Positions 33,831 through 45,610 of a stretch of DNA of 64,000 nucleotides are shown here, one piece after another (within the stretch, counting starts at the first letter, position 1; every line of letters starts with the position of its first letter). The translations under genes were made by a program, and so were the position numbers. The notes under the pieces are model-generated. The model was not told where the DNA came from, ran no database searches, and was given only the letters and a program-made list of their open reading frames with translations. Source of the DNA: Nepenthes gracilis (lineage: Eukaryota > Streptophyta > Magnoliopsida > Caryophyllales > Nepenthaceae); NCBI GenBank assembly GCA_033239525.1, contig BSYO01000036.1, positions 8,826,126-8,890,125 on the forward strand, in the 5' to 3' direction.

Positions 33831-36800
33831 TAGCCGTCTCTATCGAAAAGCACATTGTCCTCAAGGTGGAAGTCGGGAAAATCGTGATGCAGCGCTGTCG
33901 CTGGTTCCCAATTGGCTTCCTCCGGGGTGTGACAGTGCCACTAGACAAGGAGCTATGGTACAAACTTTCCATGCTGCAAAACCCTTCAGAATCCCGGTAT
34001 ATGCGTCGGGAACACCAAGGGACGGGAACCCAAAGCTTTAGCGAGGAGGTCAATTCATTGTTTATCCGGATCGCCCTGACATTTTTTGAGTAGGGATACA
34101 TGAAACACGTTATGAATTTTGGCGTAGGAGGGTAGCTGCAGCTGATAGGCTACCGAGCCCACGGGCTTCAATACTCAAAAGGGCCCGTAGTAGCATTTGA
34201 CTAGCTTATTATATTGCCGGTGGGCTACAGTGGTTTGGCGATAAGGCTGCAATTTGATGAAAACCCAGTCATCTGGCTAGAATTCCCGATCCGTGCAGTG
34301 CGCCTCTGCTTGGTTCTTCATTCGCAACTGAGCACACAGTAAATTTGCCTTAAGGTTAGCGATGAGGTTCGATCTGTCAGAGAGGAGGTCATCAACAGTA
34401 GCGTTTGAGGAGGTGCCGTGGGTGTAATCTTGGAGCGTGGGTGGTGGGCAGCCATACACAACTTCAAAGGGCGTCATTTTAATGGCGGAATGTCATGCTG
34501 TGTTGTAGTGCCACTCGGCCCAAGGAAAGAATTGCCCCCATGTGGCTAGGAAGTCAGCTGTGAAACTTCGAAGATAGTCTTCCAAGCATCGATTTGCCAC
34601 TTCAGTTTGTCCATCCAACTAAGGGTGGTAAGATCTGCTGGTAGATAAAGTGGTGCCCCGTAAACGGAATAACTTCTACCAAAAAGCACTCATAAAGATG
34701 AGATCACGGTCAAAGACGATGTCCTTCAAAAATTCATGAAGGCGGCAAATGTCAGTAGCGAACACGGCGGCGAGGTCCACTGCGGTGAAGTGACTGCTTA
34801 AGGGAGAAAAGTGAGCATATTTGGACAGACAATCTACAACCACCATAATTACCGTTTGCCCCTTGGACGCAGGGAGGTGGGTGATAAAATCCATTGAAAT
34901 GGACTCCCAAATTCGATTAGGGATAGGGAGCGGCTGGAGCAGTCCGCTGGGTGCGGTGTTGAGGGTTTTAACCTGTTGACATATTGCACAGCTGGAGACA
35001 AATCGGCAGACATCGTCCCACCGACAAGGCTAGAAGAAATAGGTTGAAATTCTTGCCAACGTGCGCTGCATGCCCGCATGACCCCCGATAGGTGAGTGTT
35101 GGTTTTCCTGCAAGGCAGATTCAAGTGGAATGAAGATGCAGTCTTTAAAGAATACCAATCCGTCTCGAACAGTGTAGTGGTCGAATTCCTCCGGGCGGTC
35201 AGTAATGGACTTAATGAAGGTAGTTGCGGAAGGTTTCCGCTTGTAGTACTCCCGCAATGCAGCTAACAATGCTATTATGGGCTTAGATACCAACGGCAAG
35301 GCATTGCACATTTCTTCTTGCCGTCTCAACAGGGTGTCAACCGGTCCATTCTCCCAGCCTAGACGGTACACAATCTCAAAGTCATAACCAATCCGTTTGG
35401 TTAGCCATTTTTGTTGCTCCGAGGTGTGCGCTGTTTGTGCCATAAGGGCCCGAAGGGGCTGGTGATCCACTTGGATTACAAATTTGGCACCTAATAGGTA
35501 TTGTCGCCATTTCTTGACAGCCTTCGCAATCGCATAAAGCTCACGGACGTATGTAGAGGAGTGCTGCAATTTTAGACAGAGTTGTCGACTAAAGAAAGCC
35601 AGTGGTCGATCGACTTGCACCAAAACGGCACCCACACTGTTACCTGAAGCATCTGTCTGCACCACAAATGGGTTGGAAAAATCTGGTAGGGCCAGAACTG
35701 GTGTGGAGCTGAGTGCAGATTTAAGAGCTTCAAAAGCTGTCATAGCTTCAGGCCCCCATAGGAAAGCATTTTTCCGCAGCAGTTGAGTGGGAGGGGCCAC
35801 AATCTGGGCATATCGGGCTACGAAACGTTGATAGTATCCGGCTAGACCCAAGAAGCCCCGTAACTATTTGTTGTTTGCAGGAAGAGGCCAACTCCGAATG
35901 GCTTCAATCTCTACAGGATCCACCACCACCTTTTGTGCTAATACAATGTGGCCCAAGTACGTGAGGGAGAATTGCCCGAATTCACACTTGGCAATTTAGC
36001 ATAGAATGTCTGAGTACGCAGAATGTGGAGTACCTGAACGAGATGCTGGAGGCGTGCCTCCCAGGAGGGGCTATAAACTAAAATATTATCGAAGAAGACC
36101 AGCACAAACTTGCAAAGTACTGGACGGAAAATAGTATTCATCTCAGCTTGAAATGAAGAGGGCGCATTCGACAACCCAAAGGGCATGACTAGAAACTTGT
36201 AATGCCCCTCATGTGTCCGAAAGGCGGTCTTGTGCACGTCCTTCGGATGCATCCGAAGCTGATGATATCCCGCTCATAAATCTAGTTTGGAGAACATGGT
36301 GGCACCGCTTAGTTCATCCAACAATTCATCCACCGTCGGTATCGAAAATTGATCTTTGACTGTAATTGTATTCAGGGCCCGTTAATCCACACAAAACCTC
36401 CAGCTGCCATCCTTCTTCTTCACTAGGAGGACAGGTGATGAAAACGGACTCGTGCTTGGTCTTATTATGCCTTCGGCTAGCATTTCTTTGATTAAGTTCT
36501 CCATTACCTTCTTTTGAAAGTGCAGTAACAATACTGTTTCACATTGACCGGCGCTGCATGAGCCTGTAAGGGAATTTCGTGGTCTGTATGGCGTCGTGGA
36601 GGCAAGCCGTGGGGCACTGCAAATACATCTTGGAATGACTGAAGAATAGTATGCAGGGCTGTGGAGATTAGGGGGTCGGTGATATGAGTAAATTGGCAGT
36701 ATTGTACCTGAGGGCTCTTCTGCTGGGGTGTGTTCAGTGAATGGAGTAACCAGCAATTGAAAGTATGATGTAGCAGAGTTGGTCAGTTCATTGCGCCATA

Positions 36801-37326
36801 GCTGATTTAGAGTCATGGTCGACATAGTTGTGTTGGGTATTCCATGGAAGATAAGTTATGCACCGGCATGGGTGAAGCTCATCCACATAGCCTTGTAATC
36901 AAACCTTACAGGTCCCAAGGGTGCTAGCCATTGGACGCCAAGAACTAGATTGGCCCCATAGATTCGCAGCAGATAGAGGTCCACCAAAAATCGAGAGGAC
37001 CCTAATGAGAGTGGAACCTTGGTACACACTCCTTCACAGTGTAATGAGTTCCCATTTCCAACCATCACATTAAGATAGTAAGAAGGTTCAACAGAGAGCC
37101 CGAAATATCTGGCTAGCCGGGATTGCAAGAAGTTGTAGGTGGAACCACCATCCACCAGCACCGTCACTGACTGGCCTGAAATGGTGCCTGATAATCGTAG
37201 TGTAGTGGGGGCTGATGGCCTTCCAAGGTATGGAAGGAGATGGTTGGTGTATTATATGGCCCTAGGGACAATGCTTCTGTTGGTGGTGACTGCATGGTTT
37301 CCTCTTTGGTCATGACCACCTCTGAC
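33831..37326 (-). pseudogene. Reina-like Pol: protease, RT, RNase H, integrase, chromodomain
   Basis: Fragments in order on the minus strand. Protease 37167-36856, active site VLVDGGST, where DSG is usual. RT 36825-35938, with [20 protein letters not shown] and PFGLSNAPSSFQ; its YxDD box reads FFDN at 36096-36085, so the second catalytic Asp is Asn. RNase H 35851-35250, with QTDASG, ELYAIAK and VDHQPL. Integrase from about 35100 (HSPIGGHAGM, CAIC) through MDFITHLP (34894) and VFDRDLIFM (about 34711) to [12 protein letters not shown] near 34600, so the DDE residues are still visible. Chromodomain-like tail with TPEEANWEPA and HLEDNVLF at about 33950-33850. At least five stops interrupt the chain. 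In an active element this protein reverse-transcribes and integrates the genome, and the chromodomain steers integration to heterochromatin. Confidence 0.85.
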
Positions 37327-38255
37327 TATTCAGGTTCTTCATCTTCGACTAGCATACACAGAAATTGAAGTGACTTACACCTATGTCCTAGGACAAACCT
37401 CTCATCATAGTTGAAGCATAAGTCGTGTTTTCTTCGTGTTGCCATTTTAACGGAAGTTATTTTCTTAATGGGAAATATTAGTGACGAATTTTGGAACGGT
37501 GGGGTCTTCGGTCCAGGAGGCCCAGGGGCGTTGAGGGATTTGGCGACTAGAGGGGGTCGATGTGAGTGGCTCCGATTGGACTCCAGCTTCTCTTCTTCCA
37601 GTTTAGCCATTCCAATGGCCTCAGGCAACAACAAGGGCTTCAACAGCCGGAGCTCAAGCCAGATATCATCCCGTAAACCAGAGATCGCCACTGTGGTGGT
37701 TTGTCGGAGTTTGTACAGTGCCGCCTCATAGTTCACAAAAGAGGAGGGACCAAAGCGAAGCTCCAGATCCCAAGCGAAGAGCTCCCAAGTGGATAATTGT
37801 CAGGTAACTTGCATCCATTGGAACCATTGCAACGTAGCACTAGACATATAGAAAGCAGTGACAGTAAGTTTCTGCTCTGGTGGAGTAAAATGGTAGGGAA
37901 AGAAGCGGTCAATTTGAAACAACCAGCTAGACACGTTGTCGCCAGAAAAAAACGGAATCTCAAGCTTAGGCATCCTTGGGTGCAGATCGTTAGGGTTTTC
38001 CGTTGCGGGCGAAAATAAGGTGGGCACGACTTGAGAAATGGACATTGCCGATACTGAAAAGGAGGAAGAACTTACCGTTGGCGTGGGCAATAGCGGAGGA
38101 AGTGTTGATGCCATGGTGAATCGCTCCATCCGAGCTAGGGTTAGGTTAATCTCTGCAATCGATTGTTTGATGTGCTCGGTATCGGCCTGCTGCATCGCGA
38201 TGTCCTCTATATGCTGTTGAACTACGGCCACCACATCCTTTACTTCCTTCACCAT
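37326..38255 (-). pseudogene. Reina-like Gag
   Basis: One frame of 310 codons from ATG 38255 to 37326, broken by a single TGA at 37802-37800. It starts with a coiled-coil-like segment (VKDVVAVVQQHIEDIAMQ), then RMPKLEIPFFSGDNVSSWLFQIDRFF and LTVTAFYMSSATLQWFQW, the Ty3/gypsy capsid signature. Past the stop come KLEEEKLE and a zinc finger reading LCFNYDERFVLGHRC, where Tyr replaces the second Cys. So both the frame and the nucleic-acid-binding knuckle are damaged. PBS and 5' LTR lie just upstream on this strand. Confidence 0.85.
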
Positions 38256-38309
38256 GCCGCAAGCGTCTCGTCATGTGCTTTCGAACGGGTCATGACGCCT
38301 TCTGCCATT

Positions 38310-38330
38310 ATGTCTCAATGAGAGCACATT
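38310..38330 (-). promoter_or_regulatory. Primer-binding region of the Reina-like element
   Basis: On the minus strand AATGTGCTCTCATTGAGA directly follows the 5' LTR. It resembles the GGTGCTTTCATTGAGA string found after the LTR in many plant gypsy elements. Confidence 0.5.
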
Positions 38331-38776
38331 TGATGCAAGCACCAGTGATTAGCTAGTGGAGTTGAGGGAGAATGGGGAGAAATCACAAGAAGAGGGGAGG
38401 GAGAACAACCAGAAGGGAGAGGGAAGCGCAGAGAAATCAAGAGAAAAGGGAAAAATAATGTGTAATTGCTTGTTGGAGCAATGCCCAGCTTTCATTCATT
38501 TACTCGTATGAGGAATAAACGGGAGTGGACGAGGCTCACTCAACTAACAGAAACAGTATGAACATGGAAGTGGGAATAAGCCCATGTATTAACAGAACAA
38601 TAATAACAGAAAAGGCACTGAATATATCAAAATATATATAGATGCATTAACTAAATTCCAATATAATCGCGGAATTTTCAGGTGCTTAAGTGGTCCAACT
38701 ACTGCGACGCGGTTCATTGTTGTTCCCAGCTGAACTTGTCGATTGGACCTATTCTATAGCAGCTAGGCCCGTAACA
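38331..38776 (-). repeat. 5' LTR of the Reina-like element
   Basis: TGATGCAAGCACC to GCCCGTAACA on the plus strand, followed by the AACTC duplication. It matches 33384-33830 with scattered differences. Confidence 0.9.
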
Positions 38777-38781
38777 AACTC

Positions 38782-39830
38782 ACATCATTAACTCTCTATT
38801 AAACTCATAAATTACTCTCTTAATTTACGAGTATCCAACTCTTTTCACCCTTGATGTAAAATTGGCCACCTAAGTCCATATGTGGCTCACCTAACTAGCA
38901 CCTCAAGGCTCTTATGATCACACTTTATGGTCCACCCTAAGTCTCAATAGGGTAGCCTCACCATACTTTAACCAGGAATCTAATTAACCCTAACCATCAC
39001 AAAATACAGCTTTGATTACACGACCCTATTATCATTAGGGTTTCCAAACCCTGTAAAATTTAACTCCAAAGACTCCTTCCTGCCAGCTCTCCCTTCGCTC
39101 ACTAGGTTCTCACTCTCCTTATTAATTGCACATAAATTTCCTTTCTTAGAATTAGACATAACTTATTTCACTATTAAAATACTTAATATTTTCTAAATCT
39201 ATATAATCACAAAAATACATAATATATCCATGATATATTACTATAAATTATCGCAAGCTATTGGGCATAAAATTGATAAACTCTACCAACAAGTTTACGA
39301 AATATTTTAAAAATTATAAAAAGAGTCAACTTTAAGATATTTTGATGTAGAGGACATTATTATCCCTCTCAAAAAGAGGATTCAAAAACCATTACTCTAA
39401 GTCCTTTAAGAACTTCTAACCCTATAACCTCTTATGAGCAGTGTGCATGATCTAAATCTAGTTCTTGCTCTAAAACTCTTCAGGGCGAACCCATTTTTTG
39501 GGTACACATTATATCCTTTGGAGATGCGATTTTTCAGCCTCTCTTCAATCTAAAGGCACACGGACATCACATTGGTCTATAACCATATAAATGAAATAAA
39601 GATTACTCCACAACCTCAAACTGAGATCAATTGAAGCGATGGTTAAGCCAACTGTAGGTGCCCAACAGAGGAACTGTTCGAGACAAAATCAAGGGCAGAA
39701 ATAGAAACAAGTGAAGACCTGAATGGAAAAAAATGGATTGTATTTTGTACTTTATTCCCCATAGCAACTGGGAATTTAAAAACACCGACCAAAATATAAT
39801 GGATTTATGCTAAAATTATTTATTCGTAAT
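38782..39830. other. AT-rich spacer, possible continuation of an old LTR
   Basis: Flanks the Reina-like insertion on its right and may continue the remnant at 31109-33378. No gene is recognised. A slightly GC-richer patch at 39480-39780 has only short frames. AAAAC at 39831-39835 is the left duplication of the second LARD. Confidence 0.4.
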
Positions 39831-39835
39831 AAAAC

Positions 39836-42582
39836 TGTAACGACCCGAGTTTTAAAATATAATAATTAAGAAGAAGTTGGGCTCCGTAAGGGTACCGGTT
39901 CTCAAAATATAATAAAAGATGAGTAATTAGTTAAAATAGGTGAATTAAAGTCATAGGGTACGGGAGGAATTGAATTGAAAAGCCTAAAGATCCGAAATTG
40001 ATAAATCGGGAACTGAAGTTGTAAAACTGTGAAATGTTAATCCGTAAATAAGATTTCAGATTTTAAATTATGATAATCATAACTTATTAATATTATTTAA
40101 TTAAAATTAAGATCTAAGGATGTGAAGAATTGAGTTAGAAGAGACGAAACAGGTCCCGGACAGCGCAAAAACAAAGCTGGCTTGTTGCAAGCTCGATGCG
40201 GGCCTAACCCATGCCCGACCAGCACCTAAGGTGTCACTTGGGCACGAAAAATAGAACTCGGTGCCTGAGGCACGCCCGAGGCGCAAAAACCAGAATGGCG
40301 AGCTTGATGCTCATTCGATGAGCACTCGAGTGTGGCTATTTGGGTGTCTGGGCACCCGAGTAGCACTCAAGCGCCACTCAAGCACTATTACGCATATAAA
40401 AGCACGCGAGGGTTTCTCCTGCGATATTCTTCGGCCATTTTTGATTTTTAGAGAGAGAGAGATGAAGACCTAGAGAGAGAAGGATGAGATCGAGGCCCAT
40501 GAGTCCGAATTCATCCGAGAGCATGTTAGAAATATGATAGATCGGGTCGCGACAAGTGCACTCATATCCTCCTTTTTTATTTTCTTGCACTATTGTCTTA
40601 TTTTCTTTGGGTATCCTTATTTCGATACCCGGTGAAATTTATATTTTATGATTCCCAAGACCCAAGCATGCATATATGTAGATTCCGTGCCCAAATTTGT
40701 AGATTTGTTAGATTTTAGGACAAAAGGAACCTAACCCCACACACGGACATGTTACCCACGAAACTTTGGGGCTTTAGCTTAATTTGGGTCTAAAATATGA
40801 CTACCCATGATTTAGGCATGTTAATTTATCAATTTGGTATCCAAATTTGTGGTTTTATGTGAAATTTCGTTCGAAGAGACCCAAATCCGCGCCCGGACCC
40901 CGTTAATGGATTAAATTGGGTTTGATGCATCAATTGACTGAGGATTATGTTTTTCCATGCCTTGAATTTAAAAATTTACCTATTGAATGTCCGAAATTTT
41001 GAAAATTAATCGATATGCGCAAATAGATACTATTCATGGGCATTGTTCACGCGAGTATTGTCTACCCGAGGACATTGAACAATATTTAAAATAATTTTTC
41101 ATGTTTAATTGCTAATCAAGTGATATGTATCTGTGTAAGTTCAATTGTATAATCTAAAAATTTTGGCATATGTAATTGCGAAGGAAATTTGTATCAGAAA
41201 GCCATTCAAATCAATTTATTTTTCAATAGTAAGAATTCTGAATCTATTCTGTGCATATGATATTCGTATATAAGTTAAGTCATAAAAAGATTTAATCCGC
41301 AAGCAAGATAATAACCATATGAATAATTGGAAAAAAATTTCACATTTGAAAATTTAATAGATTTGATCTTCCAAATGGATATATTTATGAAATAAGTTTG
41401 GTAGATCACCCCTCAAAAGAATAAATAATCATGAAACTAGAATCTAAATTTATATTTTGATGGATAATATCCCTAGACATGTCACTAGTATAATTGTGGA
41501 CACTTAAGGATTTGTCATGGTCACGTGTTGTAGCAGATAATATTATGGACATGTCTTAGGACGTTACGATGGTAGCTCCATCCATTGAGTGATATGTGGT
41601 CCGCCTTTCCTCGAGGCGTTAATTTTGGGTGAAAGAAATTTTTGGTCATCTTGTCGTAGAGATGTAAATTGTTTGATCAACCTACCTTTGGGAGACAAAT
41701 CGTGGATCATCGCACCAGAGGGTTGCAAATTGTAGAGAATGATAAATTTTGAGTTTGACCTCTGATTGTGTGGAGTAAATACAGTCTATCCTCAAATAAT
41801 TGATAGGGTCTACTAGCTTGGGTCTGCAAAGATGAACAATTATGTTTAATCTATACCCTAAAGAAAATAAGAGTAAAAAAAGAAGTAAATTACACCCCAA
41901 ACATGTCTAATTAAGTTTTGTTTATACATCTCTTACATATTGATACATCTTTCTTCTATTTAATTTTGTTATTATTGTTTATTATCTTATTATAATGTAC
42001 TTGTTGAGTTATTAGCTCACTCTTACTTCTTCCTCCTTCTAGATAAGAGTTACAAGTAGATGCCCGATTAGTTAGAATAAGGAGAACGATTTGCTTAAGA
42101 AGATTTGCTGGATTTCAGAAGCTTAGAGTTTTGGATATGTTTAATGTATCGAAATGTAAATAGTCAAGTTAGATTAATATTGTGTATTAAATTGTGGCGT
42201 GTTATTATTATGGATTATTGTTATACTTTCGCAGGTTGTTTATGGATCTAGTTCTGCTTCCGTAATATTGACTTTGAATTTGTTTAGGCCTAAATAAAAT
42301 CTCTATTTAGATCTAACGTAGTAGTTAAGGAGTACTGTGTTGGAGCCATGGATGATATGGCATTTGTTGGTCCTATGTATATGTTGTGATTGAATATTAA
42401 AGTTTGGATATTTATATGCTTGTCTAAGTTGATTAACTAGGTTTTTATGTAAGATTTTTGTCCACTTTTAGAGAAAATTCTGCCCAATTTTATGTAAAAA
42501 TTCATGTTATTTAAATTATGGGCATTAATTTTATGTGATTATTGGTGAAGGTTATTAGAAAAAAATAACCTATTCCGTCACA
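39836..42582 (+). repeat. 5' LTR of LARD copy 2
   Basis: TGTAACGACC to GTCACA. It contains GC-rich CTCGAG-type boxes 50 bp apart (40275 and 40325), a TATAAA box at 40395, a GAGAGAGAGAGA leader near 40451, and the AATAACC inverted motif at its end. Confidence 0.9.
40395..40400 (+). promoter_or_regulatory. TATA box in the LARD copy 2 LTR
   Basis: GCATATAAAAGC just downstream of the CTCGAG-type boxes and upstream of a GA-rich leader. The 3' LTR has the same box at 46120-46126. Confidence 0.65.
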
Positions 42583-45500
42583 GTTGTATCAGAGAAAAGA
42601 GATGTCTTAGATTTGATTTAAATCGTATGCAAAAATTTAGGACCAATTAAGATCGATTGGATAAGTAGATGCAGGTGTAGGGCAAATTAAGTTAGATTAT
42701 ATAGTCCTAGTTATTCCGGTTGGCTAGTTTAGGCTTGAACTAAGTTATAAATAGAGGATGAGTTTGGTTGTCTAACTCCTGCATCCTAGATAATGTCCTA
42801 AGAATAGTTTAACCACGTTGTTGCCTTCAGATAGGATATTAGTAGCCACTATGGCTCCTAGGCAAGGTCTATTCGTGACAGTGATCGACCGTGAGGTCGA
42901 GATGAGCTGTAATGAGGCACCTTAAAGTTCAAATTTGATTGGTGCCGATTTAGTGCTTAAGTTGATTGGCTTTGATTTGCGTTCTAGGTTAATCGGTTTG
43001 GGTTCAAAGTTTAGACTTAATCAGTTTTTGGTTGAGGCTCTCTGACTAGTAATTCATTGAGAAGGGATACCTGATCAACCTAGCAAGTATGATGGATGAG
43101 GTAGAATCAATGGCTTGAACTTAAGGTAACTTAGAGTTAATTTTGGTGTAGCAAATCCAAGGATATCGATTTATAATCGACTTAATAATAATTAAATACC
43201 TTGACTTTTGGAGACAGTTCTACCGCATGATTAGGGATTATCCACATTCCTCAAGTTGGATGGAGATGTGGTCTAGTGCATTGGATCAAGGTTCTGTGAC
43301 AATTGTACTAGTATTGAGGAATTGTCTATCGTGATTGAAGGAAGGATTCTTGAATCTAGATATCTCAATAGATGTACTATTTTGGGATTTTGAGTATATA
43401 TATATTTTGTTTGTGTTCCTAAGTTCATTTATTGAAGGATTTAGGTTTGATATTAGTCATGCTAGTGCCTACGGCGTTTTCTCATGTCCGTAAGTATGAT
43501 TGGTTGGATTGACTAGGATTATTTTGTGGTATTGAACCTTGGTCTGATTTTGGTGGTGTTTGGTTGATAAGTTATTGTGCCAGTACGAATAGATGAATCA
43601 TTTGACCTTTTGCCGAGGTGTTGAGCTTTCGAAGGGCAATCTGTAGCCGAATGTCGTCGATTAAGGATAAATAGTGGCTATGTCAGTAGCAGCATTCAGG
43701 AATTTAGAAACGGTCGTTGTAAGTCCGGGAAATGCTGTTTGGGTTTGTAAATTTATTGGCATACCTATGAATATTATGGGTTGAATCTTCCAGCCAGGCT
43801 CAGGCTATTGTTGTTAAGACTCCATTGTCGAGTTCAAGGAATCATAGAAAGTGTAAACTTCGTTCGAAGATTACGTCATGGTTCAGGAAGGCTATTAGCC
43901 GTGTGTTTTGGTTGAGGCTAGAGTATGAGACTCGTTAAGGAAAGATGTTGTTTGGGCATGAGGATTCTTTGGTGCATGATCGTGGCCTGTAGAGATTAAG
44001 AGACGGCTAATTAAGAAGGACTGAATGGTATAGCGTGGGTATGCAGTTTCCTTGGTCACAATTTAATATGATAAGATATCCATTAAGTGCCCCTTGAGGA
44101 ATTTTACAATTTTCGCAAGGCGCGTGACTTAGTAGCGAACAGTAATCCGTCGAGTGAGTTAGATAGAAACAACTTTCAATGATTGAAGGGTAAATTGACG
44201 ACCATGCCGTTTGAGTTAATCCTGACGAATCAAGCATGTTGCGGTTGAATATAGTACTTTTGAGAAATGTTCAAGACTATACCTTTCCTGCATCATGTGT
44301 AGGTGGTTGCCCTTGAATACAAGTGGAGGAAAAGCCCATGATTGAAATTGCCCCAACCGTGGTTTGGAGTCGCAACTGGAGTTTTGCTTCAAGGATTTAC
44401 AAGCTTTGCTTACGGATATAGTTATTATTTAGCTAATCCAAAAAGTCTGATTAGTCATGTCATTCAGAGGATATGATCACACGTTGGTGCAAATAGGTAA
44501 ACCTGTTCAAGAATTCTAATGATGAACCCCAGTATCCTTTGAGGAAAGAGGACATTGGTATTGCAGTTTGATAGTGGGAGTCCTTAGACTTAATGTGCCC
44601 TCAAGGCTTCGTAGGGACTGTGGAAGGTGAGCCGCATGTAGGTTCCCATATTTGGGCTATGGGTGTAGCGCTCTTGATTTGGGAATTAGAATCGCTTTCG
44701 AAGTATTAGAACTACAAAATTGTAGAATGAGAAGTCCTTGTGGTTTTGCTTCGGGATTGTTAGGGTGATAAGGATTTCGAGTGTTTGAATAATTGTGGAT
44801 TAGTTTTCAAGGACGATCTATTTATCACAAATTGGGTAATGTATGCGGGTTAATTAGATGGGCTCATTGGTATGCCAACAAGATAATGAGTTTACTGAGC
44901 ATTTAAGTTTCGAGACTTAGATAGCAGTTTAGAAGCCGTGCCAAGTTTTAGGTGATCGTCTCAATTGTGTGTTCTAAGTTAATCGTAATCTGAGAACTAA
45001 GGATCTTACCCTAGTTGTGTTAATATTTTTGAAACTTTTCTTAGGTTATAGCCACGAGATAACCTGAGTGTTTGATTTGAATCCATGAATGTAAGAGTGC
45101 ATGAGAATTTTGATATTTTAATAAGGGGTTAATCAGAGTAGTGCAGTAGAAACAAGTGGCCGCCCTTAATCTAAGAGATTTTAGAATAAGATTATAGTTC
45201 CAAACAAATAGTCATTTTTGGGCTTAGAATGAATCAAAGGAAGGGTCTATTAGTCATTTGAAATTCCGTGTTAGGCTCCTTTGAAGTTTTGACTTGTCTT
45301 CAAAATTGATGGATTTTCATAACGTCTCCCATGTGTCGTTGATTGAGGAAGTGAGTATGTAATTAGAATTAAGTCGTTGTGGGAAGTTAGGGATTTGTCT
45401 TACTATAAGTTTTCTTCTCCGATTTTTGATATGGAAGCATTGGATGTTGAGGATTTGGATAATTTGAGTGGATAAAGTTCTCTAGGGTAATCTCCAATCA

Positions 45501-45610
45501 AGGATATGTTTTGGAAGCATTATGAAGGGTTGGAATGATTTACCCCCTTTTAGTGTCGAAATTGGGGTTCGGTAAATTTTGAGGACGAAATTTCTATAAG
45601 TGGAAAAAAA
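42583..45610 (+). other. Non-coding interior of LARD copy 2
   Basis: Starts with the PBS GTTGTATCAGAG. Stops occur in all frames. At 42851 ATGGCTCCTAGGCAAGG opens 24 codons starting MAPRQG, possibly the relic of a chromovirus gag start. Blocks correspond to LARD copy 1 in the same order (see that interior). The 3' end carries TTTTGAGGACGAAAT (45577-45591) and a purine tract AGTGGAAAAAAA before the LTR. Confidence 0.7.

Larger units (their letters stand above)
33384..38776 (-). mobile_element. Reina-like chromovirus (Ty3/gypsy), inactivated
   Basis: LTRs of 447 and 446 bp (33384-33830, 38331-38776), TGTTAYGGGCC to TGCATCA on the minus strand, flank a 4.5-kb interior. AACTC stands on both sides (33379-33383, 38777-38781). 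The minus strand encodes in order Gag, protease, RT, RNase H, integrase and a chromodomain-like tail. Total length of 5.4 kb, short LTRs and a C-terminal chromodomain fit the Reina clade. The LTRs differ by roughly 9% by eye in a sampled 215 bp. Many in-frame stops and a changed RT catalytic motif show that it is dead. Confidence 0.88.

Noticed and set aside
33722..34093. A 123-codon plus-strand frame in the Reina-like element.
   Set aside because: It is a shadow of the integrase and chromodomain coding strand.
37411..38220. Plus-strand frames opposite Reina-like Gag.
   Set aside because: The minus strand has the Gag signature and collinear Pol. These frames have no motifs.
33384..38776. A pararetrovirus (caulimovirid) origin was considered for the RT-bearing element.
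   Set aside because: LTRs with a target-site duplication, an integrase with DDE residues and a chromodomain-like tail identify a Ty3/gypsy retrotransposon.
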